DNA from: a virus | Virus record (IMG/VR): IMGVR_UViG_3300007276_000173 | Span: 1 to 32,011 of that record | DNA length: 32,011 nt | Strand: one strand, 5' to 3' | Shown here: piece after piece, positions 21,048-31,671 of the stretch | How the letters are laid out: each line of letters opens with the position of its first letter | How positions within the stretch are numbered: position 1 is the first letter of the stretch | Translations under genes and position numbers: made by a program | Notes under the pieces: generated by a model | Told to the model about the DNA's origin: nothing | What the model saw: the letters and a program-made list of their open reading frames with translations, nothing else | Databases searched by the model: none

Positions 21048-23231
21048 ATGAGTAATATTAATACAGCATATAATGACAGAGTTTTCTACCAATTGCAACA
21101 TGCAAGCGGAAACCATACTGTTGCTCATTCAGACATAATAGGCTGGCAAGACGATGAAAAAGAATTAGCTAGAAATTTAGAACATGAAGGAATATTCTCT
21201 AAATTTTCTAACAAACTTAAATTTAAGGGGGAAGCTCTAATATTCATAAACACTGTAAAATACATATATGGACCTAATGCTAAAATAAGATTGATTAAAG
21301 ACGTTAAAGATAACAACCTCGTATGGAAAAGAGAATATACAGGATTCTTAAGCATGAAGACGTGGGAAGAGGAAAACAACCAAATTTCATTAAAATTTCA
21401 TTCTGGCGGATTAGAGACTCAACTTAAATCTAGAAGAAACGATAAGATAGAAATTGAAAGATTGAAAAGTCTTTCGGGGAAGAGCATTCCGGAACTAGAA
21501 TTGTCTCAGCTATTTTTACCAGGGAGAAAAATATTTCTGACTAGTAAACTTAAAGGGTCTGAAACAGAAAGTGGGGGATTCACAAACACTCAAGCTTTTC
21601 GTAGTCCTATTATGCAAGTTCTATCCGACAATGATGTTCGGATCCAATCCGTCATAGAAGACTTTATTCCTTATACGATTGATGGAAGCTTTCAATGGAC
21701 GGATTTAAACCCCGGAGTAGCTAATCTTTTCTATTTAAACAATGATCGGGACAAAACTTTAAAAATAAAAGGATCCTATAGAGTACGTAATTTCCCTTCA
21801 GGGACTGCCAATAACAGTATAGACGTGGCAATAGTAAAGACAGATGAGAATGAAAATGTAATAGAAGGAAACTATGTATTTCAATCAGGGGATACTTTTG
21901 ATACCTGGATGGATATCGATTTTGAATATGATCAAGAATTAGGAGAGGGGGAAGGATTAATGATAGTATTTGTATCTCAGATATTCAATTCAGGGTCTTC
22001 TAATACTTATCATTCTCTTAAGTACGAGAAACAAGAACTAACAGTAGAGGAAGAAAGCTTCTTTGAATCCTCTATAACAAAAGGAATTTTGGCTTACGAA
22101 CTGTTGGAGCGCTTAGTTGAGATAATAACAGGAGACAAAAATAACTTCAAATCAGACTATTTCGGAAGGATTGACAGAGGGTATGCTGTTGATGGACCAG
22201 GAGCTTACATATTCTTTTCACACGGTCACTGGATCCGACAATTCGGAAAAGGAGATGATCTGTATAAACCCTTTGTGACTTCATGGGAAGAAGCTATAGA
22301 AGCACTAATTGTACTAGAAAATATAGGATTAGGAATCACAAGAATAGGTTTGTCAGAGCAAATAATAGTTGAGGATTCTAAATTTTTCAACAACAACAAC
22401 GTTCTCATCCGGTTAGGAAAAGAAATAGACGGAGAATTCGTTTATACTCAAGTAAACGATGTGAAAAGAAGCAACTATGAAGATCAACTGTATTCCTCCA
22501 TAGAAATAGGATCTGAAAAAGGGGGAGAGTATGAAGAGATCATGGGGCTAGAAGAAACAAACACTAGATCTAACTACACTTCTCCTATAGAAGATGGGGA
22601 GGAATATAAACGCATAATGAAGTATCGCACAGACACTAACGGAGAAGAAATAATAAGAAGATTAAATAAGTTTGTAGCTGCAACTACTGATACTGACGGA
22701 GATTTAGACATATTTGCTCATGACGTTAAACCTAGTGAGTCAGAGATATGGCAATTAAAAAACTGGGAAGACGTATTAGCAGTGGCTCCTGTTAACTACT
22801 TTGATCCGGATTCAGGATATAATTTCCTTTGGTCTCCTACTCAACTGTTGATAAGAAAACACGGTTGGAAAATAAATGCTTCTTTACAATATTACCCTAC
22901 TCAAGAGATACAGTTTGGGAGTTCAAAGGGAAAAAGTAACGTAACTATACAAGCGATAGGCGAGTCTGCTCATACAGAAAATGAAAATATAGCTATTTCG
23001 TTACTAGAAAGACCGAGAAGTATACCGGAAAAGATTACATTTAATTTTCCTGTAGACACAGAGTTGAATCAATACATTAACGGTTACACTTTGTTAGGGG
23101 GTGTAAACATCCCTAATATATACGGTTTAGTAGAATTTAAAAACGAGAAAGGTATACTAGAGAAAGGAAGAATAAGATCCATAAAACCTAACAAAAAAGG
23201 AGACTGGGAACTTGAAAAATATAATAAATAA
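21048..23231 (+). CDS. Distal tail / tail-tip protein
   Basis: 727 residues, beginning directly after the tape-measure stop. Mixed beta content is seen, with a DWRYT-like pattern near the N-terminus (LVWKREYTGFLSMKTWEEEN), as expected for a distal tail protein, and long strand-rich regions later (TGDKNNFKSDYFGRIDRGYA). It ends NIYGLVEFKNEKGILEKGRI. Genes in this position form the tail tip or hub that contacts the fibre. The overlap with the next start (TAATG at 23229) argues for coupled synthesis. A finer assignment needs structure comparison. Confidence 0.6.
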   Translation: MSNINTAYNDRVFYQLQHASGNHTVAHSDIIGWQDDEKELARNLEHEGIFSKFSNKLKFKGEALIFINTVKYIYGPNAKIRLIKDVKDNNLVWKREYTGFLSMKTWEEENNQISLKFHSGGLETQLKSRRNDKIEIERLKSLSGKSIPELELSQLFLPGRKIFLTSKLKGSETESGGFTNTQAFRSPIMQVLSDNDVRIQSVIEDFIPYTIDGSFQWTDLNPGVANLFYLNNDRDKTLKIKGSYRVRNFPSGTANNSIDVAIVKTDENENVIEGNYVFQSGDTFDTWMDIDFEYDQELGEGEGLMIVFVSQIFNSGSSNTYHSLKYEKQELTVEEESFFESSITKGILAYELLERLVEIITGDKNNFKSDYFGRIDRGYAVDGPGAYIFFSHGHWIRQFGKGDDLYKPFVTSWEEAIEALIVLENIGLGITRIGLSEQIIVEDSKFFNNNNVLIRLGKEIDGEFVYTQVNDVKRSNYEDQLYSSIEIGSEKGGEYEEIMGLEETNTRSNYTSPIEDGEEYKRIMKYRTDTNGEEIIRRLNKFVAATTDTDGDLDIFAHDVKPSESEIWQLKNWEDVLAVAPVNYFDPDSGYNFLWSPTQLLIRKHGWKINASLQYYPTQEIQFGSSKGKSNVTIQAIGESAHTENENIAISLLERPRSIPEKITFNFPVDTELNQYINGYTLLGGVNIPNIYGLVEFKNEKGILEKGRIRSIKPNKKGDWELEKYNK

Positions 23232-25261
23232 TGACGTATTCAGAGTTTACATTAACATTCGATGACGATTTAGTCATAGGGGAGAGAGTAACATTTAAGA
23301 TAACAGACCTATCCGATGTGTTGATTGCCGTACATAAAGAATATTGGGTAAACTTCCGTAGTCAGTCTTACCAAGTGACTACAGGCTCTCCTACATTAAT
23401 CCCCGGAGAAAGAAGTGCCATAAATTACATTGTTGCCTTCCAATTGGATTTCAATAGTCTGGATATCTATGAGTTGTCTAGAGTTTTAAATGTAGTCACT
23501 GTAAAATGTAAACTACCAACTATTAAATTTGATCAGCCCGATATTCCTAATGCAGCTAATGCAATCATTGTTATAAATAACACTGACGGAGCAGGATTAT
23601 TAACCATAGATAGTGTCACCTTTTCGGAGTCTACGGCTAATCCTGTTTGTACTCACTATAAGGTTACAGTTACAACCAGCGTTTTAGCTACTAATTTGAT
23701 TTCTCCTGTAGAAGATGATTCTAATACAGAAAATCCTTTCACTTTTGAACTGTTGAGAAATCAAGGATTCTTTCTAAGTTGTACTTCAGAAAGTGGACAG
23801 CTTGCTGGGACTTCGAGATCTACAAATGAGGTTCCGGGAACTTTCGTAATATCCGAAATAAATATTTTAAATTCCCCGGCGGGAGCAACTGTAACCGTTT
23901 CAATATTGAATACAGGGATCAATACGTTTGAATATTCTTTGGACGACTCTTCTTGGCAATCTTCTAATGTGTTCAGTGGCCTAGCAGAAGGTAACTACAC
24001 AGTATATGTCAGAGATAATTATGGATGCAAAATAACTCAAGTCTTCACAGTTGACGAAGATGGGATAAGTGTTCCTTTTTCCTATATAAGTAAATCTAAT
24101 TCTATTCTTTTTGCGGAAAGAGTTACTTACGCGGACTGTGGGCCTTATAAGACGGATGAAAACACTCTCAGCAATGAGGCATTTGCTTTTGATCCTGAGC
24201 TAGCTTACTCAGAGTATGTTCCTTTTCAGACTTGTGACTCTCCTGAGAATCAAATATTGTCTAATTATGAAAATATTGCGGTCAAAGTCCTAAAGGGAGA
24301 TGGAACTTTTGATTCTATCCCGGTAGTTAAATTGACAGACAACATAGGAAGAAAAGATGCAAGAGATGCTATAAAGTACGATTTAGGAGCAGGTAAAACA
24401 GGGATATACTTCTTGACAGGGAACTTATATGACTATGATACAGATGCAGACACAGGAAATGATTATACCCTCAATGGGTTTTTACCTGAATGGGCTAAGA
24501 TAGGAAACTACCTAAGTATAGGAGGTACATTTTATGAAATAGAAAACATATATTTTGATCCTGATCTAAACTATGAAGTTATAGTGATAGACAGTGTGTA
24601 TGTAGGGATTTCTCCGGATCTATTAATAGTTAAAAGCGTGTATAACAGACAAAAATTTGAAGTACACGAATTTGTAGTTCCTATGTCAGGATACGAAGGA
24701 GAAAACATTCAAATCACAATAAATGAAACTGACTCTAAATTTGATGATAAAAATTGGATTTCGGAAAAAATATGCGTAAAAACACGTCATGAAAATACAG
24801 TTGAAATTGAATCTCACAGTCCGGACAATGATGATGTAGTCTATAATTTTGGGCTAAAACATAAAATAAGAGTTATATTAAACAACTGGTTTGGTGATCA
24901 CGAAGATGAATCAGAGTTAAATAAAGGAGATGATGAATCTAGCCTAATATACTCAGACTTGTATGAATTAGAAATATTTGAATTCGGACCCGTAAGTAAA
25001 AATAGATATCGTCAACTAGTGAGACTCCTGTCTAAAAAAATAGTGAGAATAGACGGAGTGTACATGGCTAAAAACGGGAAGATAGAAAAAGAAGGCCCTT
25101 TGGAGGAGAGCAATATGCACCTAGTCAAAGCGACAATGATAAGAACGAATGCAGATCCAAACAACGGAGTAATAACAACCGATGAAATAATAGGTACTAA
25201 TGAAAGCTTAGAAGTTCCTAATTTAATAATAACAGGAAACGATGAATTCATCTCCCAATAA
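23231..25261 (+). CDS. Tail-tip protein with SprB-like repeat domain
   Basis: 676 residues. Residues ~205-275 contain TFEYSLDDSSWQSSNVFSGL, then AEGNYTVYVRDNYGCK. This closely follows the SprB repeat of flavobacterial cell-surface adhesins (YSLD....WQSS..FSGL..G.YTV.VRD.xGC). The rest is strand-rich, with a middle region (KTGIYFLTGNLYDYDTDADT) and a C-terminal part with DELRVILNNWFGDH-like charge. It is probably part of the tail tip or baseplate. The domain may have been taken from a host adhesin and could mediate surface contact. Confidence 0.6.
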   Translation: MTYSEFTLTFDDDLVIGERVTFKITDLSDVLIAVHKEYWVNFRSQSYQVTTGSPTLIPGERSAINYIVAFQLDFNSLDIYELSRVLNVVTVKCKLPTIKFDQPDIPNAANAIIVINNTDGAGLLTIDSVTFSESTANPVCTHYKVTVTTSVLATNLISPVEDDSNTENPFTFELLRNQGFFLSCTSESGQLAGTSRSTNEVPGTFVISEINILNSPAGATVTVSILNTGINTFEYSLDDSSWQSSNVFSGLAEGNYTVYVRDNYGCKITQVFTVDEDGISVPFSYISKSNSILFAERVTYADCGPYKTDENTLSNEAFAFDPELAYSEYVPFQTCDSPENQILSNYENIAVKVLKGDGTFDSIPVVKLTDNIGRKDARDAIKYDLGAGKTGIYFLTGNLYDYDTDADTGNDYTLNGFLPEWAKIGNYLSIGGTFYEIENIYFDPDLNYEVIVIDSVYVGISPDLLIVKSVYNRQKFEVHEFVVPMSGYEGENIQITINETDSKFDDKNWISEKICVKTRHENTVEIESHSPDNDDVVYNFGLKHKIRVILNNWFGDHEDESELNKGDDESSLIYSDLYELEIFEFGPVSKNRYRQLVRLLSKKIVRIDGVYMAKNGKIEKEGPLEESNMHLVKATMIRTNADPNNGVITTDEIIGTNESLEVPNLIITGNDEFISQ

Positions 25262-25273
25262 AAATATGAAAAT

Positions 25274-25669
25274 ATGAGCTGGCAAACACAAATAATAGCA
25301 CAACTAACAACTATCCAAAACTGGATAAATAGCACTAACTCTAATAAAAAGCAGATAAACGAGTTAGATGAAACCACCATAGCTTCTACAACAGATGAAA
25401 TAGTGATAGATCAAGGACTAGGAGCTAAAAGAATATCAGTATCTAATTTTTTAGGAACAGCGAAAGGACCAGTGTGGTCAGATACTGAACAATGTTACAT
25501 ATCTAAAGAGCCGGGGAACATAAATCTAGATCTCATAGAAGCGCTCGACATAGTTTACGAAAAAGATGTTACTCATAGTGGAATAATTGTTACATTGCGA
25601 GGGTGGAGATACGATTCAGGGGATAGATCCTTAAGAACGAGTTATACTAAAATAAAATCTTACATATAA
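25274..25669 (+). CDS. Small tail-fibre-associated protein
   Basis: 131 residues: a helical N-terminus (SWQTQIIAQLTTIQNWINST), then ELDETTIASTTDEIVIDQGL and GAKRISVSNFLG, a short strand pair common in phage tail-tip or fibre N-termini, then a beta-rich end. The stop overlaps the fibre ATG (TAATG at 25667), so it may be a fibre chaperone or connector. Not recognised beyond this. Confidence 0.5.
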   Translation: MSWQTQIIAQLTTIQNWINSTNSNKKQINELDETTIASTTDEIVIDQGLGAKRISVSNFLGTAKGPVWSDTEQCYISKEPGNINLDLIEALDIVYEKDVTHSGIIVTLRGWRYDSGDRSLRTSYTKIKSYI

Positions 25670-28600
25670 TGAAAAAACTAATATTTTTAATAGCATTATT
25701 TTTTGTTTCCCTCAGCTCGATCGAAGCTCAAAATCCGGATTTCCATTTTAACGGAGTAGTAATAGGGACTTTTGCTTCTGACCCTACAGGAGTAGAACAA
25801 GGTCAAATATATTGGAACAGTACGGATGTAAAATTTAGAGTTTACAACGGAACTGTTTGGAGTGATTTAATCGGTGCGGGTTCAGGAGATATGATTCTTG
25901 CGTCTGTTCAAACAAATACAGGTGCAAAAACTTTTGAAAGCGGAACTTTACTACTTAGAAACGTAGGCGACACTTTTAATGGGTCTTTTACAAATACTAA
26001 TACAGCAGATAGGGTTTATACTTTACAAGACGCTGATGGTACACTTGCATTTACAACTGACATAATTGACTACTCGGCAGACGATACTGTTTATGGTATT
26101 AGTTGGGATGCCAATACAGATGCAGCGACTAAAAATGCTATCTACGACAAAATAGAAAGTTTAGTTGGAGGTGGTGCTACACAACTATCTGAACTAAGTG
26201 ATGTTACTTCGGCAACTCAAACATCGGGTTTTGCTATTATAAGTGATGGAGGGAACTACTCTGGAAGATTATTAACAGAAGCAGACATAAGTGATTTAGG
26301 AACATATTTAATTACTGAGGTTGATGGCTCAACTACTAATGAATTAAATACTAGCGTTACAATGACTGCAGGCTCTTTAGGAGTTGTAGATGCTGGAGGA
26401 ACTCAATCTACTAGTTTAATATCAACTGATGGAGGAAACACAATAACAGCAGGAGCAGATGGCAAATTATATTCTGCAGCTGGAGCAGGAGAAAGCACAA
26501 CGGTTTCAGATACGGCAACAGTTGATTTAACGCTTACAGGCTCAGATATAACTGCCGACGTAATAGAAAATGCGTTGACACTTACTGAAAGTCAAATAAG
26601 CGACCTGACACATAATGGACATACTATACAAGATGAAACAACACCTTTAACTCAAAGAAGTAATTTAGATTTTCAAGGAGGCGGTGTTACTGTTACAGAT
26701 AATGCTGGGGGAGATAAAACCATAGTTACAATAACAGGTACTGAGATAGCTGTTACTAGTCTTTCAGGTTGGGCGGATTATACAGATACTACCTATACTA
26801 CAGGTAGCCCTTTTACACTCACAACTGCCGCTGGAAGCGTTGAACTCCCAAATAATGCAGGAACTATAAGAGATACTGAAAAACCTTCGGATATGACCTC
26901 GTTTTATGATGGTACTACAATAACAGGAGTCAATGGAGATGCTTATAGTATAGATATAGAATTTAAAGTTAGACCGACTAGCCCTAGTGCAGATGTTAGA
27001 CTAAATGTACTTATAGATATAGGGGGAGTTGTTGGTGAGATATATCCTAGAGATTTTAGTTTAACAAAAGGTAATGGTATAGAGCATTATTATTTGAGTT
27101 CTTTTCTTTACTATACCTTAGATACTTGGGAAACAAATGGTGGTACGGTAAAGGTTCAAGCGTTTAATAGTGACGTTGAGATATATGATATTAGATACGT
27201 ATTTGTAAGAGAACATAAATCTGGGAATGAATTTATTACAAGTAATGCAATGACATCAGACCATTATGAAGCTATTATAAATTCTACAGGAGCTACAGCT
27301 TTAAACCCTTTCGCTACAATATCGGATTTACCTACAGACGACCAAACAGCAGTTGAAGTACCGATAACTGATGCTGGAGGACTTATCACAGCTACCGAAG
27401 TAGAAAACGCTTTACAAGAAAACAGAACAGCTATTAATCTAAATACTGCTAAAGTAACCAACACCGATGCACAAGGATTAACTTGGGTTGACGGTACAAA
27501 CACTATGGAAATTAGCGGAGGTACAAACGCTATTATAACTGGCTTTTTAGAAACCGCAGATATTAGCGGATTAGTACCTTATACTGGAGCTAATAATGAT
27601 GTTAATATAGGTTTGAACGAAATGTATGCTTCATCTTTAAGAGCTGATGGACAATCTGGTTCTACTGGAGGGTCTTTAAACCTTAGAATGGAAAGCGGTT
27701 TTTCTTCTCCAAGTGGATATTTTAATTTAGCATCTCCTTCGGCTAATAGATTACAATTTAACTACGGTAATAAGAATTTTCAATTCGACATTAGTTCAAT
27801 AGGTGACTTTCAAAATAGAGTTATAACGATTCCAGATAAAGCTGGAACAATGGCTTTAACAAATGATTTAACTGGATTTGCTACCCAATTATCAGATTTA
27901 ACAGACGTGAATACTTCTACACCAACAAACAGAAACGTACTAGTAGCTGATGGAGTAGATTTTGAAAGTCGTGCATTAGTTGAAGCGGATATAAGTGATT
28001 TAGGAACTTATGGTGATGTATTTAAAACAGGAACTCCGCTAGTGAATCAAGTGGCAACATGGATTGACGGCTCAACTATTAAAGGAACAGACGGATTTAC
28101 ATTTCAAGATTTAACGACTTACCATACAGTAGATATTGGAGTTGATGATACTGAAGATGGATGGTTAAGAATATACGGGAATAACGGGAGTACTGGAGGG
28201 ATATTAGATATTTATAATGGTTCTAGTTCTGATACGGAAGTTGATTTATGGAGGCTATACGCCAATACAAACGGAGACCTTAGATTAGGTGTTGCTGGAG
28301 GAGCGTCTTTACAAATAGATGCGACAACTCTAGCTCTTTTTGCACCTTCTACCACAAACGCTAATATAACAACACTAGGAGCTAAAGCATTAATCACAAA
28401 GGAATACGGTGATGCTAACTATGTTGGTGGTTCTGGAACAGTTACAAGTGTTGCTGTTTCTGGAACAGATGGAATTGAAGTAGATAGTGGCTCACCAATT
28501 ACGACAAGTGGAACAATTCAATTAGGATTGTCTGCGTCTACATTAACCTCTTTAGGTTTGGCAGATACAGCTCTACAATCCGAAATAGACGGCTCAACTA

Positions 28601-31600
28601 CAAATGAATTAAATACTAGCGTTACAATGACTGCAGGCTCTTTAGGAGTTGTAGATGCTGGAGGAACTCAGTCTACTAGTTTAATATCAGCTGATGGAGG
28701 AAACACAATAACAGCAGGAGCAGATGGCAAATTATATTCTGCAGCTGGAGCAGGAGAAAGCACAACGGTTTCAGATACGGCTGAGATAGACCTAACACTT
28801 ACAGGTAGTGATATAACCGCTGATATTATAACAGGTAGTATAGATGTATTAAAACTCGATTCAGGCGTACAGACGTCTTTAGGATTAGCTGATACAGCTT
28901 TACAAAGTGAAGTTGATGGTTCAATAACTAATGAGATTCAAAATTTATCAAACGCTAACACTGGTGTTGACCATACGTTATCTATAAGTAGCGGAGTTGG
29001 AACTCTTAAACTTGCAGAAGGAACAAATATAAATTTAGTAACATCAGGAACAGCCCAAGATGCAGTTGTAACAATAAACTCAACAGCAAGCGGTGCTGAT
29101 GGTCTTGGTTCGGATGGTGACAAAGGAGATATTACAGTAGGTGGAACAGGAACAACTTTAACAATAGATGCCGATGCTGTCACTTATGCTAAGATGCAAA
29201 ATTCAAGTGTTGGATTTACGGTACTTGGAAAGACTGCAACGGGTTCAGGAGATTTTGCCGAGATTGTAGCAGGAACAGATGGAGTGCTTAGAAGAAGTGG
29301 AACTGGTAACTTAGGGTTCGGTTCTTTAGTAACAAATAACTACGGAAACAATACTGTGTCTTTAGGTAAGATGTCCACAGTAGCTACACAAACGTTCTTA
29401 GGACGTAATACAGCCGCAACAGGGAACGTCGAGGCTTTGTCAACTGCAACAGCTAAAACAATGTTAAACTTATCAGGAACTAACTCAGGGGATAACGCCG
29501 TTAACACTCTTTACAGCGGTCTAGTTTCAAATGCAACTCATACGGGAGAAGTTACGGGAGCAACAGCTTTAACGATAGCGTCTGGTGTAGTTGATAGCGA
29601 TAATATCACAAACGGAACTATTGATGAATTAGATTTAGATGTTTCTGTAAATGCTAGTTTAGACTTAGCAGATACTTCATTACAGTCAGAAGTGGATGGT
29701 TCTATAACAAATGAACTTCAAACAATAGCCAATACTTCTGATGCTACAACCCACACAGCAACGCTTTCAGATAGTGGCGGTAGTTTACAATTAATCGAGG
29801 GTTCGGGGATAACTTTAACTACTGGCGGAACAGGATTAAACGGAACTGTTACAATAGCTTCATCTGGTGGAGGTGGGGATGTTTCAAAAGTCGGAACACC
29901 TGTAGATGACCAAGTAGGAGTATGGACAGGAGACGGTACTCTTGAGGGCACTTCAAATTTTCAATACTCAAATAGCACAGGCGTATTAATCCTACAGAAA
30001 GTAGGAGCAGCTATGGCTATAGAATCAACCGGCGTTGAAGTACTTAGGTATGATACTGACCTTTCTTTTTATGACGATGCTGTTACTGTTTCAATAGCTG
30101 GAGACATGACAGCAAACTCATTTATAAAATCAGGAGGTACAGCATCGCAATTTTTAAAAGCGAATGGTTCGGTAGATTCAAGCACATACTTGACAAGCGT
30201 AGGGATTGCAAATTTGACTGCTACTGGAACGCCAAGCGCAACGACATACCTAAGAGGAGATAACACTTGGGCGACAATTGCAGCAGGCGGAGGTACAATA
30301 GGTGGTTCAATAACAGATAATCAAGTAGCAGTTGGAGCAACAACGGCAAACAATATTGAGGGTTCATCTTCTTTAACTTTTATTGACCAAGGAGTATATT
30401 CTGAATTATCTACATCAGATGATGCACTTAGATTAAAAGCAGCAGCAGGGAGTACATACTTAGAAGTAGATGAGGGTAACGGATATGTTAATATTGTGGG
30501 CGACATTAATAACCCTTCTGGAACTATTACAACAGGTTTTGTAGATGCAGAAGTATTTACAGATACTAACGGAACAGCATCACTAACGGGAACAGTTTTA
30601 AATTTAAGTGATAATATTACTGGTAAGATTTACAACGAAGCTACACCAAGCACATCTACAACCTTTACAACAACCGGTTTAAAAACAGGGGGATTTGCCG
30701 TTACTTATATTAATGTAGCAAGTGAGCCAACAGTTAATGGAAGCGCAGTTGAAAGTGGAGGTTCAGTTTTTGAGGTTAGCACTGTAATGAAGTTAGTCGC
30801 TTACTCTCCCGACGGCACAACCGTAGAGCATTTCTTTATAAGTTTAGGAACGCCATCAGGAGGCGCAAGCCCTTTAACAACTAAAGGAGATATTTACTCT
30901 TACTCAACTGTGGACGCTCGTCTCGGAGTGGGGTCAAACGGTCAAATATTAACCGCCGACAGCACCGAGCCGACAGGTTTAAAATGGGCTACTGCATCAG
31001 GTGGAGGTAATCTATCGACATCAGGAACTATAACCACAGGAGCAATACCAGTTTTTGATACAGCTACATCTGTAATAGGAACGACAGGACTTTTATTAAC
31101 AGACACAGGAACAACCACTCAAATAACAACTGACGACAATAGGCTGACTTTTTGGGCTGGAGGTTATGGGGCTGGGAGTACTTATTTAAGAATAGACGAA
31201 TCGGCGGGAACTTTCCGAATGAGCGGAGACGTTACTGTCGATAATATTATTAGAAACGCTGGTGTATCTACTGAATTTCTTAAAGCAGATGGAAGTGTAG
31301 ATTCAAACACCTACTTAACAAAAGCAACCAACGAAAAAACAAAAGCTATTACTATTGAAAGCCCGACCAGCTCGGAAGACATCTCTTTATTTTTTACAAA
31401 TAAAGCGATAACTATTACAGAGATTAGAGCTGTAGTAAGAGGCTCGTCTCCGAGCGTCACTTGGACGGTAAGACATGGAACGGACAGGAGCGGGGCGGGA
31501 GCTCAAGTTGTGACGGGAGGGACTGCGACGACAAGCCAAACCACAGGCTCAGACGTTGTCAGTTTTAATGACGCTACAATAGTGACCGACTCTTTCGTAT

Positions 31601-31671
31601 GGTTAGAGACAACGGCTCAGAGCGGAACGGTTGACGAGTTAAATATTACAATAATTTATACTGAGGACTAA
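25669..31671 (+). CDS. Giant tail fibre with signal-peptide-like start and modular repeats
   Basis: 2000 residues. The start is fixed by a TAATG overlap with the preceding gene. Residues 1-20 look like a Sec signal peptide (MKKLIFLIALFFVSLSSIEA), followed by a small domain (GVEQGQIYWNSTDVKFRVYN). The rest is Ser/Thr/Gly-rich, strand-repeating fibre with recurring units: LADTALQSEIDG-like three times (near residues 963, 1073, 1333); GTPLVNQVATW / GTPVDDQVGVW; FLKANGSVDSSTYL near 1494 and FLKADGSVDSNTYL near 1869. A compact C-terminal domain (SEDISLFFTNKAITITEIRA, ending VDELNITIIYTED) is of a type found at the tips of many phage fibres. It probably binds the host receptor. Confidence 0.8.
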   Translation: MKKLIFLIALFFVSLSSIEAQNPDFHFNGVVIGTFASDPTGVEQGQIYWNSTDVKFRVYNGTVWSDLIGAGSGDMILASVQTNTGAKTFESGTLLLRNVGDTFNGSFTNTNTADRVYTLQDADGTLAFTTDIIDYSADDTVYGISWDANTDAATKNAIYDKIESLVGGGATQLSELSDVTSATQTSGFAIISDGGNYSGRLLTEADISDLGTYLITEVDGSTTNELNTSVTMTAGSLGVVDAGGTQSTSLISTDGGNTITAGADGKLYSAAGAGESTTVSDTATVDLTLTGSDITADVIENALTLTESQISDLTHNGHTIQDETTPLTQRSNLDFQGGGVTVTDNAGGDKTIVTITGTEIAVTSLSGWADYTDTTYTTGSPFTLTTAAGSVELPNNAGTIRDTEKPSDMTSFYDGTTITGVNGDAYSIDIEFKVRPTSPSADVRLNVLIDIGGVVGEIYPRDFSLTKGNGIEHYYLSSFLYYTLDTWETNGGTVKVQAFNSDVEIYDIRYVFVREHKSGNEFITSNAMTSDHYEAIINSTGATALNPFATISDLPTDDQTAVEVPITDAGGLITATEVENALQENRTAINLNTAKVTNTDAQGLTWVDGTNTMEISGGTNAIITGFLETADISGLVPYTGANNDVNIGLNEMYASSLRADGQSGSTGGSLNLRMESGFSSPSGYFNLASPSANRLQFNYGNKNFQFDISSIGDFQNRVITIPDKAGTMALTNDLTGFATQLSDLTDVNTSTPTNRNVLVADGVDFESRALVEADISDLGTYGDVFKTGTPLVNQVATWIDGSTIKGTDGFTFQDLTTYHTVDIGVDDTEDGWLRIYGNNGSTGGILDIYNGSSSDTEVDLWRLYANTNGDLRLGVAGGASLQIDATTLALFAPSTTNANITTLGAKALITKEYGDANYVGGSGTVTSVAVSGTDGIEVDSGSPITTSGTIQLGLSASTLTSLGLADTALQSEIDGSTTNELNTSVTMTAGSLGVVDAGGTQSTSLISADGGNTITAGADGKLYSAAGAGESTTVSDTAEIDLTLTGSDITADIITGSIDVLKLDSGVQTSLGLADTALQSEVDGSITNEIQNLSNANTGVDHTLSISSGVGTLKLAEGTNINLVTSGTAQDAVVTINSTASGADGLGSDGDKGDITVGGTGTTLTIDADAVTYAKMQNSSVGFTVLGKTATGSGDFAEIVAGTDGVLRRSGTGNLGFGSLVTNNYGNNTVSLGKMSTVATQTFLGRNTAATGNVEALSTATAKTMLNLSGTNSGDNAVNTLYSGLVSNATHTGEVTGATALTIASGVVDSDNITNGTIDELDLDVSVNASLDLADTSLQSEVDGSITNELQTIANTSDATTHTATLSDSGGSLQLIEGSGITLTTGGTGLNGTVTIASSGGGGDVSKVGTPVDDQVGVWTGDGTLEGTSNFQYSNSTGVLILQKVGAAMAIESTGVEVLRYDTDLSFYDDAVTVSIAGDMTANSFIKSGGTASQFLKANGSVDSSTYLTSVGIANLTATGTPSATTYLRGDNTWATIAAGGGTIGGSITDNQVAVGATTANNIEGSSSLTFIDQGVYSELSTSDDALRLKAAAGSTYLEVDEGNGYVNIVGDINNPSGTITTGFVDAEVFTDTNGTASLTGTVLNLSDNITGKIYNEATPSTSTTFTTTGLKTGGFAVTYINVASEPTVNGSAVESGGSVFEVSTVMKLVAYSPDGTTVEHFFISLGTPSGGASPLTTKGDIYSYSTVDARLGVGSNGQILTADSTEPTGLKWATASGGGNLSTSGTITTGAIPVFDTATSVIGTTGLLLTDTGTTTQITTDDNRLTFWAGGYGAGSTYLRIDESAGTFRMSGDVTVDNIIRNAGVSTEFLKADGSVDSNTYLTKATNEKTKAITIESPTSSEDISLFFTNKAITITEIRAVVRGSSPSVTWTVRHGTDRSGAGAQVVTGGTATTSQTTGSDVVSFNDATIVTDSFVWLETTAQSGTVDELNITIIYTED
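26326..26516 (+). repeat. 191-bp direct repeat in the fibre gene, left copy
   Basis: Starts GGCTCAACTAC and ends TCAGATACGGC. It differs from 28591-28781 at only three positions that I can see, and both copies are in the same reading frame. Confidence 0.9.
28591..28781 (+). repeat. 191-bp direct repeat in the fibre gene, right copy
   Basis: Second copy, 2265 bp downstream of the first, encoding the same TNELNTSVTMTAGSLGVVDA segment. Near-identity at the DNA level indicates recent duplication or ongoing gene conversion. Confidence 0.9.

Noticed and set aside
28938-30506. Several open reading frames of 60-80 codons on the minus strand in the fibre gene
   Set aside because: They lie antisense to a strongly supported 2000-residue fibre, have low-complexity Ser/Val/Pro-rich products caused by the repeat composition, and lack promoters or leaders.
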